In this document: positions 35,019 through 42,909 of the stretch, piece after piece | How positions within the stretch are numbered: position 1 is the first letter of the stretch | Layout of the letters: each line of letters begins with the position of its first letter | From: Cryobacterium aureum | GTDB lineage: Bacteria; Actinomycetota; Actinomycetes; Actinomycetales; Microbacteriaceae | Assembly: GCF_002954245.1 (NCBI RefSeq) | Contig: NZ_PPTG01000046.1 | Location: forward strand, 124,001 to 188,000 | Direction of reading: 5' to 3' | Length of the DNA: 64,000 nucleotides | The notes under the pieces: generated by a model | Told to the model about the DNA's origin: nothing | Database searches by the model: none | The model's input: only the letters and a program-made list of their open reading frames with translations | Translations under genes and position numbers: made by a program

Positions 35019-35969
35019 TCAGGCGCCGGTGAGGCGTTCGAGCAGCTCACGGTAGCGGGCCGCCGTCTGCTCCACGATCTCGGTGGGCAAGTCGGGCGGG
35101 GTGCCGGCGCCGTCCCAGTGGGCGGAGAGCCAGTTGCGCACGATCTGCTTGTCGAAGCTGGCCATGCGGGCTTCGGGGGTGGTGCCGGTGTGCCAGGCGG
35201 CGGCATCCCAGTAGCGGCTGGAGTCGCTCGTGAGAACCTCGTCGGCGAGTACGGTTACGCCGGTCTGTCGGTCAGCGCCGAATTCGAACTTGGTGTCGGC
35301 GAGGATGACGCCGGCCTTCTCGGCGATCGTTCCGGCCGCCTGAAACAGGGCAAGGGAGAGGTCGCGCAGTTCGGCGGCAATGGTGGGCCCGACGAGTTCC
35401 ACGGTGCGCTCGAACGAGATGTTCTCGTCGTGCTGGCCCATCGGGGCCTTCCAGGCCGGGGTGTAGATGGGTTCCGGGAGGCGGTCACCGTTCTGCAGAC
35501 CGGCCGGCAATGCGATGCCGCAGACCGACTGGGTGTCGAGGTATTCCTTCCAGCCGCTGCCGGTCAGGTAGCCGCGCACGACGCACTCGATCGGGTACAT
35601 GTCGAGGGTGCGGCAGAGCATTGCCCGGCCGGCGACGCTCGCGGGAATGAGCTCACGCACGGTATCGCCGACCTGTTCGTGGTCGGCGATGAGGTGGTTG
35701 GGCACACCGGTCAACCGGTCGAACCACCACAGGCTCAGGGTGGTGAGCAACTCGCCCTTTCCTGGAATTCCGGGCTCGAGCACATGATCGAACGCGCTCA
35801 CTCGGTCGCTGGCGACCACGAGCACACGGGAGGCGCTCAGCAAGTCGGCCGGGGCATCCGTCGTGCCGTCGGTTGGAATATAGAGGTCCCGCACCTTGCC
35901 CGAGTAGGCATGAAGCCATCCGGGCAGATCGCGGGCGATGGATGCTGTGGGCTGCGCGGATTCGGTCAC
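35019..35969 (-). CDS. purC: Phosphoribosylaminoimidazole-succinocarboxamide (SAICAR) synthase
   Basis: 316 residues. It ligates CAIR and aspartate using ATP. Motifs: YSGKVRDLYIP near the N-terminus (ATP site), VVASDRVSAFDHVLEPGIPGKG, PIECVVRGYLTGSGWKEY, GDRLPEPIYTPAWKA and VILADTKFEFG near residue 205, which holds the catalytic Asp/Lys region. The GTG start at 35969 has GAGAAT six bases upstream. It is 14 bp downstream of the GntR regulator gene on the same strand. Confidence 0.96.
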   Translation of the reverse strand: MTESAQPTASIARDLPGWLHAYSGKVRDLYIPTDGTTDAPADLLSASRVLVVASDRVSAFDHVLEPGIPGKGELLTTLSLWWFDRLTGVPNHLIADHEQVGDTVRELIPASVAGRAMLCRTLDMYPIECVVRGYLTGSGWKEYLDTQSVCGIALPAGLQNGDRLPEPIYTPAWKAPMGQHDENISFERTVELVGPTIAAELRDLSLALFQAAGTIAEKAGVILADTKFEFGADRQTGVTVLADEVLTSDSSRYWDAAAWHTGTTPEARMASFDKQIVRNWLSAHWDGAGTPPDLPTEIVEQTAARYRELLERLTGA

Positions 35970-35983
35970 GCTTGTATTCTCTC

Positions 35984-36685
35984 TTACTTCAGCAGGGCAA
36001 CGTCGGAGACGAGCTCGATGTGCGAGAGCATCGCCGCGCTCGTGGCCGTGACGTCCTGCGCCCGGATCGCTGCGGTGATCGTTTGGTGCGAGGCCAGGGA
36101 CTGCTCGGGCCGGCCGGGCTGGGCCAGGGATTCCAATCTGGTTTCGAGAATCATCTCGGCGATGAACGTCATGAGCTGGGCGAGTACGGGGGAATGGGCG
36201 GCTGCCGTGACGGCCTGGTGGAAGAGCTCGTCGCCGTGCGCGCCGCGGTCGCCGACCGCGATTTCTTCGGCCATTATCTGCACGGCGTTCTCGATCGCGG
36301 CCAGGTCGGCATCGGTACGCCGCAGCGCGGCGAGCTCGGCCAGTTTTACCTCAAGGGTACTGCGAGCCTCAACGATTTCCGGCAACCGATTTCGGTGGTC
36401 ACGAAGTCCCTTGATCACCGTCGCGATGCTGGGCCGGTACACGAGTACGGCGCCGGTGCCGTGCTGAACATCGATGACTCCGAGCACCTCGAGAGCGACG
36501 AGCGCCTGCGCCAGGGTGGCGCGGGAGACACCGAGACGTTCCGCGAGATCGCGCTCGGCGGGCAGCAGGTCGCCGGGGCCGAGATGTGCCGACTCGATAT
36601 AGGAGAGAAGCTGCGCCACGAGCTGTTCGTACAGCCGTGGTTTCGACACTCGCGACAGGGGCTGGGGTTCTACTTCCTGGGCCAC
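35984..36685 (-). CDS. GntR-family regulator, FadR subfamily (FCD domain)
   Basis: 233 residues. The N-terminal winged helix is typical of GntR proteins: YEQLVAQLLSYIESAHLGPG, LPAERDLAERLGVSRATLAQAL, VIDVQHGTGAVL. The C-terminal FCD domain is all-helical with the metal-binding positions seen as ELAALRRTDADLAAIE, FHQAVTAAAHSPVLAQL and SHQTITAAIRAQD. GTG 36685 is preceded by GAGGAGG. It diverges from the carrier/CoA-transferase operon, so it is the likely regulator. FCD proteins typically sense organic acids; in rhizobia the related GntR protein MatR controls malonate genes. Confidence 0.88.
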   Translation of the reverse strand: MAQEVEPQPLSRVSKPRLYEQLVAQLLSYIESAHLGPGDLLPAERDLAERLGVSRATLAQALVALEVLGVIDVQHGTGAVLVYRPSIATVIKGLRDHRNRLPEIVEARSTLEVKLAELAALRRTDADLAAIENAVQIMAEEIAVGDRGAHGDELFHQAVTAAAHSPVLAQLMTFIAEMILETRLESLAQPGRPEQSLASHQTITAAIRAQDVTATSAAMLSHIELVSDVALLK

Positions 36686-36710
36686 GCGTATGCCTCCTCA
36701 TCGAAGTGTG

Positions 36711-36765
36711 ATCCTCAGGATACATGGGCATTGACAAACTCACCTACTATCTAGGAGGCTAGTCC
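36711..36765. promoter_or_regulatory. Divergent regulatory region of the GntR/carrier operon
   Basis: It contains an 11-bp palindrome ATCCTCAGGAT (36711-36721), a TTGACA box (36731-36736), and ACTATCTAGGAGGCTAGT (about 36746-36763), whose ends ACTA/TAGT are inverted repeats. One of these may be the operator. No consensus for this regulator can be verified by eye. Confidence 0.35.
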
Positions 36766-36810
36766 AGTGAGCCAATAGCCCACATTCGCTTAAATCATGG
36801 AGGAACAAGG

Positions 36811-38178
36811 ATGTCCGCTCCCATCATCTCGATCATCATCCTGGCGGTGATGTTTCTGACCGCCACGCTACTTCCCGTCAACATGGGGGCGCTGGCTTTC
36901 GTCGGTGCCTTCCTGCTGGGGACCGTATTCCTCGGCATGGAGACCACCGATATTCTCGCCAATTTTCCCGGCGGGCTCTTCCTGACACTCGTCGGGGTCA
37001 CGTACCTCTTTGCGATCGCGCAGGGCAACGGCACGATCGACCTGCTCGTGCGCGGCTCGGTTCGACTTGTCGGTGGACGGGTCGCGCTCATTCCCTGGAT
37101 CATGTTCATCATCACGGCCGTGATCACCGCCGTGGGCGCCCTGTCTCCGGCCGCAGTGGCCATCGTGGCACCGATCGCGCTCGGTTTCGCCCGCAAGTAC
37201 AAGATCAGCCCCCTGCTCATGGGCATGATGGTGATTCACGGAGCGCAGGGTGGCGGATTCTCGCCCATCGCCGTCTACGGCGTGATCGTCAACAGCCTCA
37301 TCTCGACCACGGGGCTCGACGCGAGCCCCACGGCGGTGTTCCTGTCGAGCCTCATCTTCAACTTCCTGATCGCCGTCGTCTTGTTCATCGTGCTCGGTGG
37401 CCGGGGGCTCCTCTCGAGCCGGGTCGGACACTTCGTGGAGCAGGCAGCCGAGGCTCGGATGGCGGTCAGCGTGGGCGCCAGAGCCGGTGGCGACGTGGCG
37501 TTCAAGGGCTTCGGCTCCGGCATCTACGGCCCCCGCGACCCCGCCGGTGACGGCGCACAAGAGGCGCCGAGCCGTGCAGAACGCATTCCTCAGCTGATCA
37601 CCATGGCCGGCCTCATCGCCCTGGCCGTCATCGCGCTCGGCTTCAAGGTTGACGTCGGCTTCGTGGCCATCACCATCGCCGTCATCCTCGCCCTGGTCTC
37701 GCCCGCGGCGCAGAAGGGTGCCGTCAACAAGATCAGCTGGTCGACCGTGCTGCTCATCTGCGGCATGCTCACCTTCGTGGGCGTCCTCGAAGAGGCAGGC
37801 ACCATCGAATACGTGTCGGATGCCGTAGCCCACCTGGGCATGCCCCTGCTGGCGGCGCTGCTGATTTGCTACATCGGTGCCATCGTCTCGGCGTTCGCTT
37901 CCTCGACCGCCATCCTGGCCGCCCTGATTCCGCTCGCCGTGCCGTTCCTGGCCACCGGCGAAATCGGCGCGATCGGCGTGATCTGCGCCCTCGCCGTGGC
38001 CTCGACCATCGTGGACGTGTCGCCGTTCTCCACGAACGGTGCTCTCGTGCTGGCCAACGCCCCCGACGACGTCGACAAGGACCGCTTCTACAAGCAGATC
38101 CTGGCCTACAGCGGCATCGTCGTGGTGGCCGGCCCCGCCATCGCCTGGGCGGTGCTGGTCCTACCCGGCTGGCTGTAG
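36811..38178 (+). CDS. SLC13/MatC-type dicarboxylate carrier
   Basis: 455 residues with about 11-12 membrane segments. The N-terminal part (SIIILAVMFLTATLLPVNMGALAFVGAFLLG, NFPGGLFLTLVGVTYLFAIA) fits the MatC N-terminal domain; the second half contains two hairpin-like regions SPAAVAIVAPIALGFARKY and SSTAILAALIPLAVPF, the latter resembling the SNT-type substrate motifs of this superfamily. A hydrophilic loop occupies residues about 210-255. MatC proteins take up malonate or related dicarboxylates. The ATG is preceded by GGAGGAAC. It is first in a three-gene operon. Confidence 0.82.
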   Translation: MSAPIISIIILAVMFLTATLLPVNMGALAFVGAFLLGTVFLGMETTDILANFPGGLFLTLVGVTYLFAIAQGNGTIDLLVRGSVRLVGGRVALIPWIMFIITAVITAVGALSPAAVAIVAPIALGFARKYKISPLLMGMMVIHGAQGGGFSPIAVYGVIVNSLISTTGLDASPTAVFLSSLIFNFLIAVVLFIVLGGRGLLSSRVGHFVEQAAEARMAVSVGARAGGDVAFKGFGSGIYGPRDPAGDGAQEAPSRAERIPQLITMAGLIALAVIALGFKVDVGFVAITIAVILALVSPAAQKGAVNKISWSTVLLICGMLTFVGVLEEAGTIEYVSDAVAHLGMPLLAALLICYIGAIVSAFASSTAILAALIPLAVPFLATGEIGAIGVICALAVASTIVDVSPFSTNGALVLANAPDDVDKDRFYKQILAYSGIVVVAGPAIAWAVLVLPGWL

Positions 38179-38216
38179 ACGCATACCGCATACCGCACAT
38201 CGAGAGAGGATTGAAT

Positions 38217-39425
38217 ATGAGCACGGACACTCAGACCCGAGCGAAAGGTCCACTCGAGGGCTATCTGGTCGTCGACCTGAGTCGTGCCCTCGCCGGGCCG
38301 CACGCGAGCATGATGCTCGCCGACCTCGGGGCACGCGTCATCAAGGTGGAGAATCCCGGAATGGGAGACGATACCCGGGGCTGGGGTCCGCCGTTCGTCG
38401 GTCCCGACGACAACCTGCAATCCACGTATTTCCTCTCTTGCAATCGCAACAAGGAGTCGATCGCCCTCGACTTGAAGAGCGACGACGGCCGCGCGGTGCT
38501 GCGCGACCTGCTGCTGCGCGCCGACGTGGTGGTGGAGAACTTCCGCCCCGGCGTTCTGGACCGCCTCGGATTCTCGCCGGAGGCGATGCACGAGCTCAAC
38601 CCGTCGCTCGTTATTCTCTCGATCACCGGTTTCGGCCACGACGGCCCCGAGTCGAGCCGCAGCGGCTACGACCAGATTCTGCAGGGCGAAGCCGGCCTCA
38701 TGTCGCTCACCGGATCCGGCCCCGACGACCCGCAGCGGGTGGGGGTGCCGATCGCCGATCTGCTCTCGGGCATGTACGGCGCCTTCGGGCTTCTCGCGGC
38801 CTTACTGCAGCGCGAGCGCACGGGGGAGGGGCAGATCGTTCGCACCTCGCTTTTGGCCGCGCTCGTGGGAGTGCACGCCTTTCAGGGCACCCGTGCCACG
38901 GTAGCTGGTGAGGTGCCCGAGGCCCAGGGCAACCACCATCCGTCGATCGCACCCTACGGCCTGTACGCGTGCCGCGACGGCAGCGTGCAGATCAGCATCG
39001 GAAGTGAGAAGCTCTGGGCCACCTTCGCGGCCCAGTTCGGCCTCGATCCCGCCCAGGCCGAGTGGGCCACTAACGCGCACCGCGTGCGCAACCGAGAGAG
39101 CCTCAAGGCGGCGATAACGGATGCCTTCGCTCAGTTCGACGCCGCGCCGCTGCTTGAGAAGCTCGCACAGGCTGGAATTCCGGCCGGGAAGGTGCGCTCA
39201 TTGGACGAGGTCTACCAGTGGGATCAGGTGTTGTCGCAGGGGCTGTTGATCGACGTCGAGCATGACGTGCTCGGCAAGATCAGCCTCCCGGGCCCGCCGC
39301 TGCGGTTCTTCGGACCCGCCGACACCGCCGAAACGACCAACACCACGCACTCTGCTCCGCCGGTGCTCAACCAGCACGGCGCCGAAATACGTGAGTGGCT
39401 CAATCGCGCAGTGGAAGGGATCTAA
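38217..39425 (+). CDS. CoA-transferase family III (CaiB/BaiF)
   Basis: 402 residues, normal family size. Typical segments: GYLVVDLSRALAGPHASMMLADLGARVIKVE, SIALDLKSDDGR, ADVVVENFRPGVLDRLGF, and GYDQILQGEAGLMSLTG, the region of the catalytic Asp. Family III enzymes move CoA between carboxylic acids through an enzyme-anhydride. With the carrier upstream and the carboxyltransferase downstream, it probably activates the imported acid. Start ATG 38217 has GAGGA seven bases upstream; the longer ORF is not coding. It ends one base before the next gene. Confidence 0.88.
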   Translation: MSTDTQTRAKGPLEGYLVVDLSRALAGPHASMMLADLGARVIKVENPGMGDDTRGWGPPFVGPDDNLQSTYFLSCNRNKESIALDLKSDDGRAVLRDLLLRADVVVENFRPGVLDRLGFSPEAMHELNPSLVILSITGFGHDGPESSRSGYDQILQGEAGLMSLTGSGPDDPQRVGVPIADLLSGMYGAFGLLAALLQRERTGEGQIVRTSLLAALVGVHAFQGTRATVAGEVPEAQGNHHPSIAPYGLYACRDGSVQISIGSEKLWATFAAQFGLDPAQAEWATNAHRVRNRESLKAAITDAFAQFDAAPLLEKLAQAGIPAGKVRSLDEVYQWDQVLSQGLLIDVEHDVLGKISLPGPPLRFFGPADTAETTNTTHSAPPVLNQHGAEIREWLNRAVEGI

Positions 39426-39426
39426 C

Positions 39427-40953
39427 GTGCAGAAAGAGAACGCGTTGACCGAACCGAAAACCCGCCACCTCAGCGCCGCCGAACTCATTGCGGTGGTCCT
39501 CGACGGCGGATCATTCTCGAGCTGGGACCAACCCGTGGTCGATCCCGACCCGAACGAGGCCTACCGGCTTGATTTGGTGAAGGCTCGGCAGAAGAGCGGC
39601 AGTGACGAATCCGTGCTAACGGGTGAGGGCCTGATCCGCGGGCATCGGGTAGCTATCGTGGTGAGCGAGTTCGCTTTTCTGGCCGGCTCGATCGGGCTCT
39701 CCGCCGCGGACCGTATCGTCGACGCGATCGAGCGCGCCACCCGCGACGGGTTGCCGGTACTGGCCGGACCAGCCTCCGGCGGTACCCGCATGCAGGAGGG
39801 CACGCTGGCCTTTCTGTCCATGGTGAAGATCACCGCCGCCGTGCGCGCGCATCGCGAGGCGGGGCATCCGTATCTGGTCTACCTGCGGCACCCCACCACG
39901 GGTGGGGTCATGGCGTCGTGGGGATCGCTCGGGCATGTCACGGTGGCGGAGCCGGGCGCGCTGCTCGGGTTTCTGGGCCCACGGGTCTATGAAGCGCTCT
40001 ACGGAAAAAAGTTTCCGGAGAACGTGCAGGTCGCCGAAAACTTGTTCCACCACGGCCTGATCGACGCCGTTGTTCCGCCCGAGCAGCTGCCGGAAATTGT
40101 CGACCGGGCGCTCACCATCCTCACCGGCAAGGCGACCACCCCGGTGGCGGTCCCGGCGACCCTGCAGGTGCGGCCCGTTCCTGTTGGCGCGTGGGAATCC
40201 ATTCAAATCTCGAGAAACCCGCGCCGGCCCGACCTGCGCCAGCTACTCGCCTATGGCTCCCACGACGTGCTGCCGCTCAACGGCACGGGCGAGGGCGAGA
40301 ACGACCCGGGGCTCATGCTCGCCATGGCGCGCTTCGGGCAGCAGAGCTGCATCGTTCTCGGCCACATCCGCCCGCGGCCGTCGCGAGACACCACGATGGG
40401 CCCGGGGTCGCTGCGCGAGGCCCGCCGGGGTATGCGCCTCGCCGAGGAACTCGGCCTGCCGCTGCTCACCGTGATCGATACGGCCGGGGCGGCCCTGTCG
40501 AAGGAGTCAGAGGAGGGCGGGATGGCCGGTGAAATCGCCCGCTCCCTGCACGAGCTCATCGGCCTGCGGTCGGCCAGCGTGTCGGTCTTGCTCGGCCAGG
40601 GAGCCGGCGGTGGGGCACTCGCACTGTTACCGGCCGACCGCACCATTGCCGCGCAGCATTCCTGGCTGTCGCCGCTGCCGCCCGAGGGCGCGAGCGCCAT
40701 CGTGCACCGGACGACGGAATTTGCCCCGGCCATGTCGGAAGCGCAGGGCGTGAACGTTGCGTCGCTCTTTGCCAATGGGATCGTCGACCACATCGTCGAC
40801 GAGCGCCCCGACGCAGCGGAGGAAGGTCGGGCATTCTGCCAGCGGATGGCGGCGGCCATCGAGTACGAGCTCTCCACGCTCGCGAGCGTGCCGGTAGACG
40901 AGCTGCTCACCCGCCGGGTGTCTAAGTTCCGGGCAATGGGCCGACGTACCTGA
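39427..40953 (+). CDS. AccD3-like carboxyltransferase (AccD and AccA domains fused)
   Basis: 508 residues from GTG 39427, with GAAGGGA seven bases upstream. The first half is crotonase-like AccD (LAGPASGGTRMQEGTLAFLSM, PTTGGVMASWGSLGHVTVAEPGALLGF); the second is AccA-like (PLLTVIDTAGAALSKESEEG, SVLLGQGAGGGALALLPAD, SPLPPEGASAIVHR). No zinc-ribbon precedes the AccD part. Size and order match M. tuberculosis AccD3. No biotin carboxylase or biotin-carrier gene is in the operon, so it could act as a biotin-independent decarboxylase (compare the MdcD/MdcE subunits of malonate decarboxylase) or use a carrier encoded elsewhere. The substrate is unknown. Confidence 0.85.
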   Translation: MQKENALTEPKTRHLSAAELIAVVLDGGSFSSWDQPVVDPDPNEAYRLDLVKARQKSGSDESVLTGEGLIRGHRVAIVVSEFAFLAGSIGLSAADRIVDAIERATRDGLPVLAGPASGGTRMQEGTLAFLSMVKITAAVRAHREAGHPYLVYLRHPTTGGVMASWGSLGHVTVAEPGALLGFLGPRVYEALYGKKFPENVQVAENLFHHGLIDAVVPPEQLPEIVDRALTILTGKATTPVAVPATLQVRPVPVGAWESIQISRNPRRPDLRQLLAYGSHDVLPLNGTGEGENDPGLMLAMARFGQQSCIVLGHIRPRPSRDTTMGPGSLREARRGMRLAEELGLPLLTVIDTAGAALSKESEEGGMAGEIARSLHELIGLRSASVSVLLGQGAGGGALALLPADRTIAAQHSWLSPLPPEGASAIVHRTTEFAPAMSEAQGVNVASLFANGIVDHIVDERPDAAEEGRAFCQRMAAAIEYELSTLASVPVDELLTRRVSKFRAMGRRT

Positions 40954-40962
40954 GCCCTGGTG

Positions 40963-41004
40963 GCGAAGCCCGGCACCGACTTTTGCGCGGTGTCGGGGCT
41001 TCGC
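40963..41004. terminator. Strong bidirectional hairpin between convergent genes
   Basis: GCGAAGCCCGGCACCG pairs with CGGTGTCGGGGCTTCGC around a short T-rich loop. It fills the gap between the carboxyltransferase stop and the purD stop. Confidence 0.85.
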
Positions 41005-42270
41005 TCAGGCTACCCGGGCGGCAATATCCGTGCGAAAGTGGGCGCCGGCTAGGGACACGTGTCCCATGGCCTCGTAGGCGCGGGCTCGGGCGTGGGCGAA
41101 GGATTCGCCGACGGCGACCACGCTGAGCACGCGTCCGCCGGTGGATACGAGAGCTCCGTCAACCACCCGGGTGGCCGCGTGGGCGATCGTGACGCCGTCC
41201 ACGGTCAGGGCGGCCGTGAGCCCGCTGATTTCACGCCCGATGAGCGGGGTGTCCGGGTAGTTCTCGCTCGCCAGCACGACCGTCACGGCGACCTCGGCCG
41301 AGAATTCGGGCCGGGGGAGTGCGCCGAGCGTGCCGGTCGCGGCGGCCAGCAGCAGGCCGGACAGCGGCGTGACCAAGCGCGGCAGCACGACCTGCGTCTC
41401 TGGATCTCCGAAACGTGCATTGAACTCGATGACGCGAATGCCGGCATCCGTCAGAATGAGTCCGCAGTAGAGCAGGCCGACGAACGGGGTACCCTCGGCG
41501 GCGAGCTGGCGCACGGTCGGCAGTGCGACGGTTTCGATGATCTCGTCGATGAATTTGTTTTCACTGCCGAACTTTTCGTCGAGCCAGGGCAGCGGCGAAT
41601 AGGCGCCCATGCCGCCGGTGTTGGGCCCGGCGTCGTGGTCGAGGGCGCGTTTGTAGTCCTGGGCGGGGGAGAGCGGCAGCACATTTTGGCCGTCGCTGAG
41701 CAGAAAGAGCGAGATCTCCTGGCCGTCGAGAAACTCTTCGATGAGCACGCTGCCGTGTTCGAGCCAGTAGGTCGCGTGGGCGAGGGCCGCGGGGCGATCC
41801 GGGGTGACGAGCACGCCCTTGCCGGCGGCGAGGCCGTCGGCCTTCACCACGTAGGGGGCTCCGAACTCGTCGAGAGCGGCTTCGGCCTCGGCGAGAGTGC
41901 CGGCGCGCACGGCGCGCCCGGTCGGAACGCCGGCCGCATCCATGATGCGTTTGGCGAAGGTTTTGCTTCCTTCGAGCGCGGCGGCGGCCCGGTCGGGCCC
42001 GAACACGGCGATTCCACGGGCGCGCAGGGCGTCGGCGACCCCGGCCACGAGCGGAGCCTCCGGACCGATGACGACGAGTTCGATGCTGTGCAGCACCGCA
42101 TAGTCGGTGACGGCGACCGGGTCGTTGGGGTCGAGCGCTACGACCGCAACTTCGGCGGCGATACCGGCATTGCCGGGGGCGCACGTAACGCTCGGCCGCG
42201 GCTCCTCGCGAAGCAGCGCGGTGATGATGGCGTGCTCGCGGGCACCGGAACCAAGGACCAGAATTTTCAC
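41005..42270 (-). CDS. purD: Phosphoribosylamine-glycine ligase (GAR synthetase)
   Basis: 421 residues, ATP-grasp fold. It joins phosphoribosylamine and glycine. Motifs: [14 protein letters not shown] at the N-terminus, [57 protein letters not shown] (ATP loop) and [12 protein letters not shown] with [11 protein letters not shown] 42270 lies six bases after TAGCCT on the coding strand, so the transcript is probably leaderless. It is divergent from an SCP-like gene. Confidence 0.97.
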   Translation of the reverse strand: MKILVLGSGAREHAIITALLREEPRPSVTCAPGNAGIAAEVAVVALDPNDPVAVTDYAVLHSIELVVIGPEAPLVAGVADALRARGIAVFGPDRAAAALEGSKTFAKRIMDAAGVPTGRAVRAGTLAEAEAALDEFGAPYVVKADGLAAGKGVLVTPDRPAALAHATYWLEHGSVLIEEFLDGQEISLFLLSDGQNVLPLSPAQDYKRALDHDAGPNTGGMGAYSPLPWLDEKFGSENKFIDEIIETVALPTVRQLAAEGTPFVGLLYCGLILTDAGIRVIEFNARFGDPETQVVLPRLVTPLSGLLLAAATGTLGALPRPEFSAEVAVTVVLASENYPDTPLIGREISGLTAALTVDGVTIAHAATRVVDGALVSTGGRVLSVVAVGESFAHARARAYEAMGHVSLAGAHFRTDIAARVA

Positions 42271-42276
42271 CGTTTC

Positions 42277-42282
42277 AGGCTA
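42277..42282 (-). promoter_or_regulatory. -10 box (TAGCCT) of purD
   Basis: TAGCCT on the minus strand, six bases, GTG 42270. Confidence 0.6.
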
Positions 42283-42310
42283 CCCGATGCCTCGGGGCTG
42301 GCCGATCGTG

Positions 42311-42316
42311 CAGACT
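42311..42316 (+). promoter_or_regulatory. -10-like box (CAGACT) of the SCP-like gene
   Basis: CAGACT, six bases, ATG 42323; it faces the purD promoter 28 bp away. Confidence 0.4.
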
Positions 42317-42322
42317 GGAACC

Positions 42323-42700
42323 ATGGCACGAGCACGAATTGACGACGGAGCTGGCCGTGCGGCCGTGCGTCAGGCGCTCGCCGCGCTCGCCGGCGGAACC
42401 AGCGCGAGCCGGGACATCCGGGCGCAGGCCGTGCGTTACACCCTGCAGCTGCTGGCCGAACAGGCTGAGGGCAACACCCTCGAGGTGCGCGTGCCGCCGT
42501 TCGGTGCCGTGCAGTGCGTCGCCGGGCCCCGCCACACCCGCGGTACACCGCCCAACGTCATCGAAACGGATGCCGCCACCTGGCTCGCGCTCGCCACCGG
42601 CTCCCTGCCCTGGGCGGACGGCCTGGCGAGCGGAGCCATCCACGCCTCAGGTGCCCGCGCCGACCTGACCGGCCACGTCCCGGTGCTGCCTCCGCAGTAG
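42323..42700 (+). CDS. Sterol carrier protein-like (SCP_3 family)
   Basis: 125 residues from ATG 42323. A bacterial SCP2-like fold: AVRYTLQLLAEQAEGNTLEVRVPPFGAVQC as helix and strands, then PPNVIETDAATWLALATGSLPWADGLASG with the conserved Trp, and ASGARADLTGHVPVLPP at the end. The family is widespread in actinobacteria, often beside purine genes, and its ligand is unknown. The larger ORF starting at 42107 is an artefact because it covers the purD region antisense. Confidence 0.82.
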   Translation: MARARIDDGAGRAAVRQALAALAGGTSASRDIRAQAVRYTLQLLAEQAEGNTLEVRVPPFGAVQCVAGPRHTRGTPPNVIETDAATWLALATGSLPWADGLASGAIHASGARADLTGHVPVLPPQ

Positions 42701-42711
42701 CCGTACCGAAG

Positions 42712-42778
42712 TGCGGAGATTCCGGCTGAATTCTGTGGAATTTGGTTGGAAACGCCCGTGGCCTGCGGTATCTCCGCA
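42712..42778. repeat. TGCGGAGAT inverted repeat with long loop
   Basis: Perfect 9-bp arms (TGCGGAGAT at 42712-42720, ATCTCCGCA at 42770-42778) around 49 bases. It lies just after the SCP-like stop and could be its terminator, but the long loop is unlike an intrinsic terminator and could be a small mobile-repeat end. Confidence 0.6.
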
Positions 42779-42909
42779 ACTTTGAACGGCATCTGCGAGT
42801 ACGCAGGAGTGATCCGCTGCGACCCCGCCCGTTCACCGGGAAGTCACAAACAAGCCCCTTGACGCCCCTAGCTTGAGCGGGACCGCCCCGGAAACAAAGG
42901 CCTTGTTCA

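Noticed and set aside
36811..38178. Lactate or gluconate permease
   Set aside because: The opening helices and the second-half motif fit the MatC/SLC13 pattern better than LctP or GntP.
42107..42322. N-terminal extension of the SCP-like gene
   Set aside because: It lies over the purD start and promoter region antisense; the family sequence begins at 42323.
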